A stretch of DNA of 64,000 nt from Brachybacterium sp. EE-P12 (GTDB lineage Bacteria; Actinomycetota; Actinomycetes; Actinomycetales; Dermabacteraceae), in the NCBI RefSeq assembly GCF_003711805.1, contig NZ_QXCP01000012.1, positions 186,001-250,000 on the forward strand, given 5' to 3'. The position numbers and the translations under genes were made by a program. The notes beneath the pieces are model-generated. The model did no database searches and was not told the DNA's origin. It saw nothing but the letters and a program-made list of their open reading frames with translations. This document shows, in pieces, positions 27,249 through 35,559 of the stretch (positions within the stretch are counted from its first letter, which is position 1; the number at the start of each line of letters is the position of its first letter).

Positions 27249-28685
27249 TCAGCGCCCGGGCACCTCGAGCCTCCAGGCCTCGGCGAGCGCCCCACGCACG
27301 CGGACGCGCTCGCCGCCTGCCGGGTAGAAGCGCAGCGTGTGCGGGGTGGCCGCGTCCGGGAGGTGCTCGAGCAGGCTCGCGTCGAGGAACACCGTCGCGG
27401 GCCCGTCATCGACCGAGAACACCTCGCGCGCAGCGCCGTCGGCCTCGAGGATCTCGACCGTGACGGCCCCGCGGGTGCGCACCTCGGCCCGGACGGGCGT
27501 CTCGAGCACGAGCTCGGAGACGCCGGCGGGCACCTCGACCTCGGCGAGGGACGGAGCACCGATGCCGCCGGCACCGGCCACCGACTCGAGCGGCAGCGCC
27601 TCGACCCGCAGCGCGCGCAGCTCCGGGGCCGGCGCGCTGCGCAGCTCCTCCCCGTCCAGCCGCAGCTCCCGCGGGAAGGTCAGCGTTCCCGCCCAGCCCT
27701 GGGCGTCGGTCTGCTCCTGGGTGCGCTGCAGACCCTCCCAGGACCAGCCCCACACCAGCACCCGGTCGCCCTCGGCGTCGACGACGGCCTGGGGTGCGTA
27801 GAAGTCAGGACCGATGTCGACCTGTCCCCCGGCGGACGGAGCGAAGCGCGGCGCGCCATCCGGGCCGTCGACGAGGTCCCCCACCAGGTAGTCGACCTGG
27901 AGGGTGGAGCGCTCGTGGGTGTCCGGGTGGCCCCAGCGGGAGACCAGCAGCACCCAGCGCCCGCCGACGGGCACGAGCTGCGGGCACTCCCAGAGGTCGG
28001 CGGGCGCATGCTCGGCGGCGACCGGGTCGTCCCCGTGCAGCAGCGTGCCGACGAGCTCCCAGCGCTCGAGGTCCTCGCACGAGTACAGCAGCAGCGTCGG
28101 CACGAGCTCCCCGCCCTCGCGCACCCCGGCGCCCTGGATCCCCCAGCGCTTCCCGCCGTGGGTGAACACGAAGGGATCGCGCACGCCGACCAGGCCGGGG
28201 ACCTCGGGCACCTCGGCGGCGACGACCCCGGGGCGCACCAGCGCGGTGCCGCTCGCGTCGAGCCGGGCCACGAGCACGCGAGAGAGCTGGTTCTCGATCC
28301 CGTCGACCCCTGAGTAGACGAGGGTGGGCACGGCGGGAGCACCGGGCCCGTCGGCGACGGCACCGACGGAGCGGTCAGCAGCAGCAGCGGCGACCGGGTC
28401 GCCGGGTGCAGGGTCGAGGAGACCGATGCCGCTCCAGCAGCCGTCCTGGTCGGCCTCTCCCGCGCGGGGCACGGGGCCCAGCGGCTCCTCGCGCCAGCTC
28501 ACCAGGTCCGAGGAGGACATGTGCCCCCAGTGGATGAGCTCGTGGCGGGTGGAGGCGGGGTTGTGCTGGAAGAACACGTGCCAGCGGCCGTCGGCGGTGC
28601 GGTGGATGCCGTTGGGGTCGTTGATCCAGCCGCGCGGGTGGACGCGGTGGAGGGCCGGGAAGCCGGGGTCGAGGGGCTCGGTCAT
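27249..28685 (-). CDS. Glycoside hydrolase family 32 beta-fructosidase (sucrose/fructan hydrolase)
   Basis: A 478-aa hydrolase releasing fructose from sucrose, sucrose phosphate or small fructans. GWINDPNGIHRTADG near residue 20 contains the nucleophile Asp23. VGVRDPFVFTHGGKRWG provides the RDP motif and ADLWECPQLVPVGGRW the acid/base Glu. A C-terminal beta-sandwich follows (about 340-478). No signal peptide is present, so it acts in the cytoplasm on sugar imported by the ABC transporter encoded just upstream in the same operon (60-bp gap). Confidence 0.9.
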   Translation of the reverse strand: MTEPLDPGFPALHRVHPRGWINDPNGIHRTADGRWHVFFQHNPASTRHELIHWGHMSSSDLVSWREEPLGPVPRAGEADQDGCWSGIGLLDPAPGDPVAAAAADRSVGAVADGPGAPAVPTLVYSGVDGIENQLSRVLVARLDASGTALVRPGVVAAEVPEVPGLVGVRDPFVFTHGGKRWGIQGAGVREGGELVPTLLLYSCEDLERWELVGTLLHGDDPVAAEHAPADLWECPQLVPVGGRWVLLVSRWGHPDTHERSTLQVDYLVGDLVDGPDGAPRFAPSAGGQVDIGPDFYAPQAVVDAEGDRVLVWGWSWEGLQRTQEQTDAQGWAGTLTFPRELRLDGEELRSAPAPELRALRVEALPLESVAGAGGIGAPSLAEVEVPAGVSELVLETPVRAEVRTRGAVTVEILEADGAAREVFSVDDGPATVFLDASLLEHLPDAATPHTLRFYPAGGERVRVRGALAEAWRLEVPGR

Positions 28686-28746
28686 CGTGATGCTGCTCCT
28701 GGTGACGTGGGGGCGGGGAGGGTGCGCCGAGGGCGGCGGGCAGGGG

Positions 28747-29568
28747 TCACTTCGAGGACCCGGCGGTGAGGCCCTCGCGCAGGTAGCGCTGGCCGAAGAG
28801 GAAGACGACCACCGCGGGGACCATCGAGAGGATCACCCCGGCGAGCACGACCGAGATCGAGCCGGTGCCGAGGTTGCCCTGCAGGGTGACGAGGCCGAGC
28901 GGGAGGGTGTAGTTCTGCTCGGAGATCATGAAGATCAGCGGCCGGAAGAACTCGTTCCAGTGGTAGTTGAAGGCGAGGACCCCGACGATCGCCATCCCGG
29001 ACAGCGCCAGCGGCGCGTAGATCGAGAAGAAGGTGCGCCAGGGGCTCGCGCCGTCGAGGGCTGCGGCCTCGCCGAGCTCGAGCGGGAGCCCCAGGAAGTA
29101 CTGCCGCATCAGGAAGGTCCCGAAGGCGGTGGGGATCGCGGGGAGGATCAGCGCCAGCAGCGTGTCCGACAGACCCATGCCGCGGATGATCATGAACACC
29201 GGAACGATCGTGACCTGCACGGGGACCATCATCGTGGACAGCACGATCGCGAACAGCAGGTTCTTGCCGCGGAACTCCATGCGGGCGAAGACGTAGCCGG
29301 CCATCGCGGCGGTGAGCATCTGGCCGAGGGCGACGACGCCGGTCACCAGGGCGCTGTTGAGCACCAGCAGCGGCACGGCGATCTGCTCGAACACCGCGGC
29401 GTAGCTCGAGAAGTCCGGGGAGGTGGGGAAGAAGCTCGGCGGGAGGCTGAAGGATTCCGCGGCGGGGCGCAGCGAGGTGGTGAAGGTCCACCACACCGGG
29501 CCGAGGGTGAGGACGGCGGCGACGAGGAGGGCGGCGTACTTGGCGAGGGCGGGCAGGCGGCGTGTCAT
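28747..29568 (-). CDS. Carbohydrate ABC transporter permease (MalG type)
   Basis: A 273-aa CUT1-family permease with six membrane spans. The EAA motif ELGEAAALDGASPWRTFFSIYAPLALSGMAIV is clear, as are WWTFTTSLRP at the N-terminus and VFLFGQRYLREGLTAGSSK at the end. It partners the MalF-type permease (52-bp gap) and the binding protein to import sucrose or fructo-oligosaccharides for the GH32 enzyme. Confidence 0.9.
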   Translation of the reverse strand: MTRRLPALAKYAALLVAAVLTLGPVWWTFTTSLRPAAESFSLPPSFFPTSPDFSSYAAVFEQIAVPLLVLNSALVTGVVALGQMLTAAMAGYVFARMEFRGKNLLFAIVLSTMMVPVQVTIVPVFMIIRGMGLSDTLLALILPAIPTAFGTFLMRQYFLGLPLELGEAAALDGASPWRTFFSIYAPLALSGMAIVGVLAFNYHWNEFFRPLIFMISEQNYTLPLGLVTLQGNLGTGSISVVLAGVILSMVPAVVVFLFGQRYLREGLTAGSSK

Positions 29569-29620
29569 CGGGGGTCCTTCCGGACGGGGGCAGGGGCGCT
29601 CACGGCGGCGGGAGCGCGGC

Positions 29621-30502
29621 TCACTGGTAGAAGACGAAGCGTCGGGCGAGGCGGAACTGGACGGCGGTGACGAGCATGATCAGGATCATGAGGACCAGGC
29701 CGATCGCGCTGGCCCGCCCGAACTCGAGCTCGCGGAAGGCGCTCTCGTAGATGACCATCACGACGGTGCGGGTGGAGTCGCCGGGCCCGCCGCGGGTGAG
29801 CACGTAGGGCTGGTCGAAGACCTGCAGCGCGGAGATGATCGCCATCACCGAGGCGACCAGGACGGTGGGGCTGACCAGCGGCAGGGTGAGGTGGCGGAAC
29901 TGCCGCCACCCGGTCGCGCCGTCGATGGAGCCGGCCTCGTAGACCTCGGTGGGGATCGCGCTGAGCCCGCCCACGAACAGCAGGAACGAGAAGCCGAAGT
30001 TCTGCCACACGTACACCGCGATCACCACGACCATCGCCCACTGGGGGCTGGTCAGCCAGGGCACGGCGGGGATCCCGAGGAGGGAGAGCAGCCAGTTGAT
30101 GACGCCGTAGCTCTCGTTGAACAGGTACTTCATGAGGATCGAGACGCTCGCGGCGGAGAGCACCAGCGGGAAGAAGAAGGTCGAGCGGAAGAAGACCCGC
30201 AGCCATCCCGGCATCCGGGAGCTGACCAGCACCGCGAGCAGCATCGCGACGACCAGCTGGGCGGTGACGGCGAAGAGCACGAACACGGCGGTGTTGAGGA
30301 AGGAGATGCCGACGGTGCGGTCGGTCGCCATCGCGGTGAAGTTCGCCAGGCCCACGAACTGCGGGGCGGTGATGATGTCCCAGCGGAAGAAGGCCAGCAC
30401 GAGCGAGCCGACGATCGGCAGCACCACGAAGATGCCGATGCCGAGCATCGTGGGGGCCAGGAACAGCCAGCGCAGCAGGGCGCTGTCGCGGTCGGTGGTC
30501 AT
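29621..30502 (-). CDS. Carbohydrate ABC transporter permease (MalF type)
   Basis: A 293-aa CUT1-family permease. LLRWLFLAPTMLGIGIFVVLPIVGSLVLAFFRWD is the usual first span and the EAA loop is EVYEAGSIDGATGWRQFRHLTLPLVSPTVLV. The ATG overlaps the binding-protein stop by four bases (30499-30502). No ATPase gene is in this operon, so a shared MsmK/MsiK-type ATPase elsewhere must energise it. Confidence 0.9.
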   Translation of the reverse strand: MTTDRDSALLRWLFLAPTMLGIGIFVVLPIVGSLVLAFFRWDIITAPQFVGLANFTAMATDRTVGISFLNTAVFVLFAVTAQLVVAMLLAVLVSSRMPGWLRVFFRSTFFFPLVLSAASVSILMKYLFNESYGVINWLLSLLGIPAVPWLTSPQWAMVVVIAVYVWQNFGFSFLLFVGGLSAIPTEVYEAGSIDGATGWRQFRHLTLPLVSPTVLVASVMAIISALQVFDQPYVLTRGGPGDSTRTVVMVIYESAFRELEFGRASAIGLVLMILIMLVTAVQFRLARRFVFYQ

Positions 30503-31887
30503 GAGGGGTCCTCCTCGGCGAAGACGTCGCGCAGATCGGCGTCCAGCGACGCGAGGGAGCGCGCGACCAGGTCGGGGCCGCCGGACAGGGCGGTGGAGAC
30601 ATTGCGGATCAGCGCCGTCTCGACGGCGGCCTGCTGGGGCGGCGCGGGGATCGGGCCGGTGTCCGGGAAGCGGTCGAGCGTCTCGTAGAAGCGGGACCAG
30701 TGCTCGGGGCCGACGCCCGTGTACAGCGAGTCGCTGACCATCGAGCGGCGCGTCGGGGTGGTCGACGGGGTCGGGAAGGCGAGCTCCATCGCCTCCTTCG
30801 AGGCGGTGTACTTGATCCACTCCCAGGCCTGGTCGGGCTTGTCGGTGGTCTTCATGACCGCGTACCCGGCGGCGCCGAACTGATGGCGCTGGCTGCGCCA
30901 CTTCGGGAAGAACTGCACGTCGTACTGCTCGGGGCGCATGCCGCCCTCGGCCAGTCCCTGCACCCAGTAGCCGCCGGCGGGGGTGGTGCCGATGCGCCCG
31001 GAGGCGAAGAGGCCGACGAGCGTGTTGCCGCCGCCTTCCTCGGGGCGCACGGCGAGCCCCTCGCCGACGAGGCCGCGCAGGTACTCGAAGCTCTCGTGGA
31101 CGCGGTCGTCGGTCGCGTTGGAGCCGGTCCACAGGTAGCCGCCGGAGCGCTGCTCGCCGGGGTAGAACGTGGACCAGAAGCCCTCGCCGCCGGCGGCCCG
31201 CTCCTCGATGAGGAAGGAGGTGTCGTTGACGTAGAGCCAGGGCACGATCCCGCCGAAGAGGCGGTTGGTCCAGTAGTACGGGGTAGCGTCGCCCTTCATG
31301 CCGCGCAGCAGCTCGGTGAAGTCGTCCTTCGTCCACTCCTCCCCCGGCATCTCGAGCCCGTTGCGCTCGATGACGTCGAGGTTGAGGTACATGTTGGCGG
31401 CGTTGAAGTCGAGCGGCAGCTGGAAGAGCGAGCCCTTGTACATGAACGCCTCGACGAGGCTGGGGTGGACGTCCTCGAAGTAGTCCCGCATCTCCTCCGC
31501 GTCGCGCAGGAGGTAGTCGTCCAGCGGCAGGGCGAGCCGCTCGGCGAACAGCTGCGCTCCCTCGGTCGCGGTGTAGACGATGTCCGGCTGGGTGCCGGAG
31601 GCGACCATCGTGAGGATCTTCGCGAAGAAGTCGCCCCAGTCGGTGGCCTGCACGGACTGGATGAGCACGGGGATGTCGGGGTGGGTCTCCATGAAGGCGT
31701 CGGCGATCTGCTGGCGACCGGCGGCGTCCTGGGAGGTGCCGAGGATCAGGATCGTCAGGGCGTCCTGTCCCCTTCCGGGGATGTCGGCGCCGGTGAGCCG
31801 GGGCCAGGCGGCGACGGTGCCGGCGAGGGCTGCCGCGCCGCCGGCGCCGAGGAGGGCGCGGCGGGTGAGGGTGGAGGGGCTGGCCAT
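30499..31887 (-). CDS. Carbohydrate-binding protein of the CUT1 importer, Tat-type signal, no lipobox
   Basis: A 462-aa family 1 extracellular solute-binding protein. The N-terminus STLTRRALLGAGGAAALAGTVAAW carries a twin arginine but no Cys, so the usual lipid anchor is absent. The mature domain begins LTILILGTSQDAAGRQQIADAFMETHPDIPV, with FNAANMYLNLDVIERNG and GYAVMKTTDKPDQAWEWIKY later, as in MalE-like proteins. AGAGGA precedes the ATG. First gene of the operon ending with GH32. Confidence 0.86.
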   Translation of the reverse strand: MASPSTLTRRALLGAGGAAALAGTVAAWPRLTGADIPGRGQDALTILILGTSQDAAGRQQIADAFMETHPDIPVLIQSVQATDWGDFFAKILTMVASGTQPDIVYTATEGAQLFAERLALPLDDYLLRDAEEMRDYFEDVHPSLVEAFMYKGSLFQLPLDFNAANMYLNLDVIERNGLEMPGEEWTKDDFTELLRGMKGDATPYYWTNRLFGGIVPWLYVNDTSFLIEERAAGGEGFWSTFYPGEQRSGGYLWTGSNATDDRVHESFEYLRGLVGEGLAVRPEEGGGNTLVGLFASGRIGTTPAGGYWVQGLAEGGMRPEQYDVQFFPKWRSQRHQFGAAGYAVMKTTDKPDQAWEWIKYTASKEAMELAFPTPSTTPTRRSMVSDSLYTGVGPEHWSRFYETLDRFPDTGPIPAPPQQAAVETALIRNVSTALSGGPDLVARSLASLDADLRDVFAEEDPS

Positions 31888-31984
31888 GCGGTCCTCTTCG
31901 TCGAGAGTCGGGACAGTCGGGACGGGCTGGGTGGTGCGGTGCGGGCGGCCGGGGGCACTGCCGACCCCTGGACGCCGCCCGACG

Positions 31985-32044
31985 CTTACACACGTGTCGA
32001 AGCGGTGTGCGGCGAGTATGGGGCACCACTTTCACACGTGTCAA
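31985..32044 (-). promoter_or_regulatory. Fructoside operon promoter with two ACACGTGT operators
   Basis: Boxes CTTACACACGTGTCGA (31985-32000) and CTTTCACACGTGTCAA (32029-32044) share a palindromic ACACGTGT core, with centres 44 bp apart, about four helical turns. On the minus strand TTGACA (32039-32044) inside the upstream box and CATACT (32015-32020) form a promoter with an 18-bp spacer. The downstream box follows the start site. A LacI-family repressor is the likely ligand; its gene lies next door. Confidence 0.7.
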
Positions 32045-32170
32045 GGCACGGCGTTCGCGGATGCCCTGGAGCGGGCCCTGCAGAAAGGGGCGTCCAGCGG
32101 CACGCTGCGGAGCTGAGCGCCGCGCCGTGCCGCTCAGCGCCCGAAGATGCAGGCGCGACCACGAAAGGAC

Positions 32171-32199
32171 GGCGGGCTGCCCGAGCAGGTCAGCCCGCC
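32171..32199 (-). terminator. Hairpin after the LacI-family gene
   Basis: A perfect 9-bp stem GGCGGGCTG / CAGCCCGCC with an 11-nt loop lies 10 bp past the LacI stop codon. The surrounding 320-bp gap (31888-32208) otherwise contains the fructoside operon promoter. Confidence 0.55.
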
Positions 32200-32208
32200 G
32201 GAGCCAGG

Positions 32209-33252
32209 TCAGCCCTCCGGAGCGCTCCCCACCGAGTCGCGTTCGACCAGCGGGCACTCGACGACCTCGACCCCCTCGCCGCCGACGACCCCGTCCCCCG
32301 CGAGCCGCGCGAGCAGCGCGGCCATCGCGAGCCGCCCCATCTCCTCGTGGGGCAGGGCGATCGTGGTGAGCTTCGGGACCAGCCGCTCGGCGAAGAAGTC
32401 CTCGTCGTCGAAGCCGATCACGGAGAGGTCGCCCGGCACCGACACACCCGCGGCGGTCGCGGCATGCAGCGCCCCGGCGGCCACCCGGTCACGGATGCAG
32501 AACATGCCGGTCGGCGGCTCCGGCTCGGCCAGCAGCCTGGCCGCGACCCGATAGCCGTCGTCGATCTGCCATCCGGCCGGGGCCACGCGCGGCTCGATGC
32601 CTGCGGTGGCCAGCTCGTCGCGGAACCCGGCCTCTCGCTCGACGACACCGAGGGAGCGATCGTCGCCCGACAGCATGGCGATCCGCCGATGCCCGGTCTC
32701 GACCAGCCGGCGGGCCGCACGCCGGGCGCCGCCGTAGTCGTCGGGCAGGAAGGTGGGCGGCGCCGCGGCCTCTTCGTCACCCTCGACCTCGCAGTTCAGC
32801 AGCACCAGCGGGATCCCCGGCGGCACGTCCGGGAGGGGCACGCGCACGCGCCCCATGGTCGCGTAGATCAGCCCGTCGACCTGCCGCTCGGCGAGCAGGC
32901 GCGCGGCGTCCTCGACGGTGTGGTCCCGCAGCGAGAGGTCCACCGTGATCACCAGGTAGTCGTGCTGGGCGGCGATCATCGAGGCGGCGCGCGCCATGCG
33001 ACCCGCGAAGGGCGAGGTGGCGATCTCGTCGGTGATCAGGCCGATCGTGCGGGAGCGACGCTCCTTGAGCGAGATGGCGAGGGCGGAGCGGGTGTAGCCG
33101 AGCTCGGCGGCGGCCGCGAGCACACGCTGCTGCGTGGCCGGTGCGACCGTCCCCTCGACGCGACCGTTGAGCACCATCGAGACGGTCGCGCGCGAGACGC
33201 CCGCGCGAGCCGCGACGTCGGCGGAGGTGGGACGGCGGGGCGAGGGGCTCAC
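32209..33252 (-). CDS. LacI-family transcriptional repressor
   Basis: A 347-aa sugar-responsive repressor. The HTH and hinge helix are PTSADVAARAGVSRATVSMVLNGR (about 8-31), then a periplasmic-binding-like domain with RSRTIGLITDEIATSPFAG, DGLIYATMG, GHRRIAMLSGD and DLSVIGFDDEDFFAERLVPKLTTI. It is upstream of the fructoside importer/GH32 operon and divergent from the iolE-like operon, and could control either. Effector is probably a sugar or inositol-like compound. Confidence 0.88.
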   Translation of the reverse strand: MSPSPRRPTSADVAARAGVSRATVSMVLNGRVEGTVAPATQQRVLAAAAELGYTRSALAISLKERRSRTIGLITDEIATSPFAGRMARAASMIAAQHDYLVITVDLSLRDHTVEDAARLLAERQVDGLIYATMGRVRVPLPDVPPGIPLVLLNCEVEGDEEAAAPPTFLPDDYGGARRAARRLVETGHRRIAMLSGDDRSLGVVEREAGFRDELATAGIEPRVAPAGWQIDDGYRVAARLLAEPEPPTGMFCIRDRVAAGALHAATAAGVSVPGDLSVIGFDDEDFFAERLVPKLTTIALPHEEMGRLAMAALLARLAGDGVVGGEGVEVVECPLVERDSVGSAPEG

Positions 33253-33280
33253 AGCTCGCAGGATACGCGGCCCGGCATGG

Positions 33281-33310
33281 TTGACAGCGTCGTCTAGAGC
33301 GCTCTAGATT
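33281..33310 (+). promoter_or_regulatory. Promoter with perfect operator TCTAGAGCGCTCTAGA
   Basis: TTGACA (33281-33286) and TAGATT (33305-33310) are spaced by 18 bp. The perfect 16-bp palindrome TCTAGAGCGCTCTAGA (33293-33308) fills the spacer and -10, a typical LacI-family operator position. It drives the iolE-like/oxidoreductase/sugar-porter operon, and lies only 41 bp from the LacI gene start, so it may also give autoregulation. Confidence 0.75.
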
Positions 33311-33349
33311 GCCGTCACCGAAGAGCCCGCCCCGAAGCAAGGACGCCTC

Positions 33350-34312
33350 ATGGCCATCGCCCGCACCTCCGCCCCGCCCGTCCGCGAGGACGCCGTCCCC
33401 CTCACCGCCGCGCCCCGCGTCGGCATCGCCCCGGACTCCTGGGGCGTGTGGAACCCCATCGATCCCGCCCAGCCCGAGCCCGAGCAGTACCTGCGCGAGG
33501 TCGCCGAAGCCGGATTCCACTGGACCGAGCTGGGCCCCTACGGCTATCTCGGCACCGATGCGGGCCGTCTCGCGGAGCAGTTCGCCGCGCACTCGCTCCA
33601 GCTCTCCGCCGGCACCCAGGCGATGCCGCTCGAGCAGGGTCCCGCGACGGTCGAGACGGTCTGGGCCGAGACCCGCGAGATCGCCGCGCTCGTGCGCGCC
33701 CTCGGCGGCGAGCACCTCATCGCCCTGCCCTCGATGTGGGAGCGCGAGGCCGACGGCCGCGTGCGCGGCCCCCGCACCCTGGACACGCAGGGCTGGGAGC
33801 ACCTGTCCTCCGGCCTCGACGCGATCGGGCGCCGGCTGCGGGAGGAGTTCGACCTCGCCCTGCAGTTCCACTCCCACGCCGACAGCCCCGTCGGCACCCG
33901 CAGCGAGGTGCTGCGCCTGCTGGAGAGCACCGATCCCGAGGCCGTGAACCTGTGCCTGGACACCGGACATCTCGCCTACTACCAGGCCGATTCGGCGGGC
34001 CTGCTGCGCGAGGTCCCCGAGCGAATCGGCTACCTGCACCTCAAGCAGGTCGCCCCCGAGGTCCTGGCCGACGTGCTGAAGAACGACGTGCCCTTCGCCG
34101 AGGCCGTCGGCCGCGGGGTGATGGTCGAGCCGCCGCACGGCGTGCCCGGCTACGGCCCCGTCCTCGAGCTCGCCGCCGCGGCGCATCCGGGGATCTTCGC
34201 GATCGTCGAGCAGGACATGTACCCCGTCGCGGACCTCTCCGAGCCCGCACGCATCGCCCGCCGCACCCGCGAGCACATCGCCGGCTGCGGCGCCGCCGTC
34301 CGCTTCCGCTGA
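33350..34312 (+). CDS. Sugar phosphate isomerase/epimerase-like TIM-barrel protein (inosose dehydratase-like)
   Basis: A 320-aa AP-endonuclease-2-fold protein. VGIAPDSWGVWNPIDPAQPEPEQYLREVAEAGFHWTELGPYGYLG is close to the IolE pattern; FDLALQFHSHADSPVGTRSEV, CLDTGHLAYYQ, LHLKQV and IVEQDMYPV supply expected His/Glu/Asp metal ligands. Family members dehydrate or epimerise inosose and keto-sugars. First gene of a three-gene operon with an oxidoreductase and a sugar porter, which suggests inositol-like or keto-sugar catabolism. Confidence 0.82.
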   Translation: MAIARTSAPPVREDAVPLTAAPRVGIAPDSWGVWNPIDPAQPEPEQYLREVAEAGFHWTELGPYGYLGTDAGRLAEQFAAHSLQLSAGTQAMPLEQGPATVETVWAETREIAALVRALGGEHLIALPSMWEREADGRVRGPRTLDTQGWEHLSSGLDAIGRRLREEFDLALQFHSHADSPVGTRSEVLRLLESTDPEAVNLCLDTGHLAYYQADSAGLLREVPERIGYLHLKQVAPEVLADVLKNDVPFAEAVGRGVMVEPPHGVPGYGPVLELAAAAHPGIFAIVEQDMYPVADLSEPARIARRTREHIAGCGAAVRFR

Positions 34313-34340
34313 CCCCTGCCCCGTTCGAAGGAGAACCCTC

Positions 34341-35516
34341 ATGACCACCTCCCCCACCCCCGTGCGCATCGCCGTGATCGGCGCCGGCATGGCCGGCCAG
34401 GCCCACGCCTTCGGGTACCGCACCGCGATGATGGCCGTCAGCTCCTCGCTGCGCGTCGAGCTCGACACGATCGCCGACCCGAACCTGCCGCTCGCGCAGT
34501 CCGTCGCCGACCGCTACGGCTTCGCCCACGCCACCGGCGACATCGACGCGCTGCTGGAGCGCGAGGACATCGACGCGATCAGCGTCGCGCTGCCGAACTT
34601 CCTGCACGCCGAGGTGCTGCCGAAGGTGCTCGCCTCGGGCAAGCACGTCCTCGCCGAGAAGCCGATCGGCCGCACCGTCGAGGAGTCCTCCTCCCTCCAG
34701 GCCCTCGCCGAGGCCTCTCCCGCGGTGACCGGCGTGGGATTCTCCTTCCGGCGCCTGCCGGGACTCGCCGCGCTCGCCGCCGCCGTGCGCGACGGGCGGA
34801 TCGGCGAGGTCCACACCGTGCGCGGCTGGTACCGGGCCGACTACGCCGCCGATCCCGCCGGGGCGCTGTCCTGGCGCTACTCGCAGGAACAGGCCGGCGC
34901 CGGCGCGCTGCTGGACATCGGCTCGCACGCGATCGACGCGGTGCAGTTCGTGGCCGGCGCGATCTCGAGCGTGGACCGGGCGAGCCTGCGCACCGTGATC
35001 ACGGAGCGGCCCGAGCCGGCGGCGGGCGCGATCGGCCACGGCGCCTCGACCTCGACCGAGCGCGGCCCCGTGGACAACGACGACATCGCCCTGCTGAGCG
35101 TCGGCTTCGCCAGCGGCGCCGCGGGGCAGATCGAGCTCAGCCGCATCGCCCACGGCACCCCGAATTCCCTGGGCGTGGAGGTGTTCGGCACGAACGGGCA
35201 CGTCACGTTCGAGTCGCAGCGCGCCGGCGAGTTCACGATCTTCGAGGCAGGGCTGACCGATGCGGCCTACAACGGCCCGCGCACCGTGGTCACCGGTCCC
35301 GAGCACCCCTACTTCCGCGACGTCGCGGCGATGCCGGGAGGCGGTGTGGGCACCGGCTACGCCGAGGCGTTCACCGCCGAGATCCAGGAGTTCGTGCGCG
35401 CGATCGGCGAGGGCGCCGCGATGGACACCGACTTCGCGGCGGCGACGGCGATGATGCGCGTGGTCGGCGCGGCGCTGGAGTCCCACCGCAGCGGGCAGGC
35501 CGTCGAGATCGCCTGA
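34341..35516 (+). CDS. Gfo/Idh/MocA-family oxidoreductase
   Basis: A 391-aa NAD(P)-dependent sugar or inositol dehydrogenase. The Rossmann motif is RIAVIGAGMAGQAHAFGYR; LPNFLHAEVLPKVLASGKHVLAEKPIGRT contains the conserved EKP, and GALLDIGSHAIDAVQFVAG carries the catalytic-type His. GAAGGAG precedes the ATG 28 bp after the previous stop. Likely oxidises the substrate whose product the iolE-like enzyme handles; exact sugar unknown. Confidence 0.87.
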   Translation: MTTSPTPVRIAVIGAGMAGQAHAFGYRTAMMAVSSSLRVELDTIADPNLPLAQSVADRYGFAHATGDIDALLEREDIDAISVALPNFLHAEVLPKVLASGKHVLAEKPIGRTVEESSSLQALAEASPAVTGVGFSFRRLPGLAALAAAVRDGRIGEVHTVRGWYRADYAADPAGALSWRYSQEQAGAGALLDIGSHAIDAVQFVAGAISSVDRASLRTVITERPEPAAGAIGHGASTSTERGPVDNDDIALLSVGFASGAAGQIELSRIAHGTPNSLGVEVFGTNGHVTFESQRAGEFTIFEAGLTDAAYNGPRTVVTGPEHPYFRDVAAMPGGGVGTGYAEAFTAEIQEFVRAIGEGAAMDTDFAAATAMMRVVGAALESHRSGQAVEIA

Positions 35517-35559
35517 GCCCGACCCACCCGATCCGGACCGAGACGAAGGAGTCCTCACC

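Noticed and set aside
30700-33297. An 865-codon plus-strand open frame
   Set aside because: Antisense to the sugar-binding protein and LacI genes and crosses their regulatory gap.
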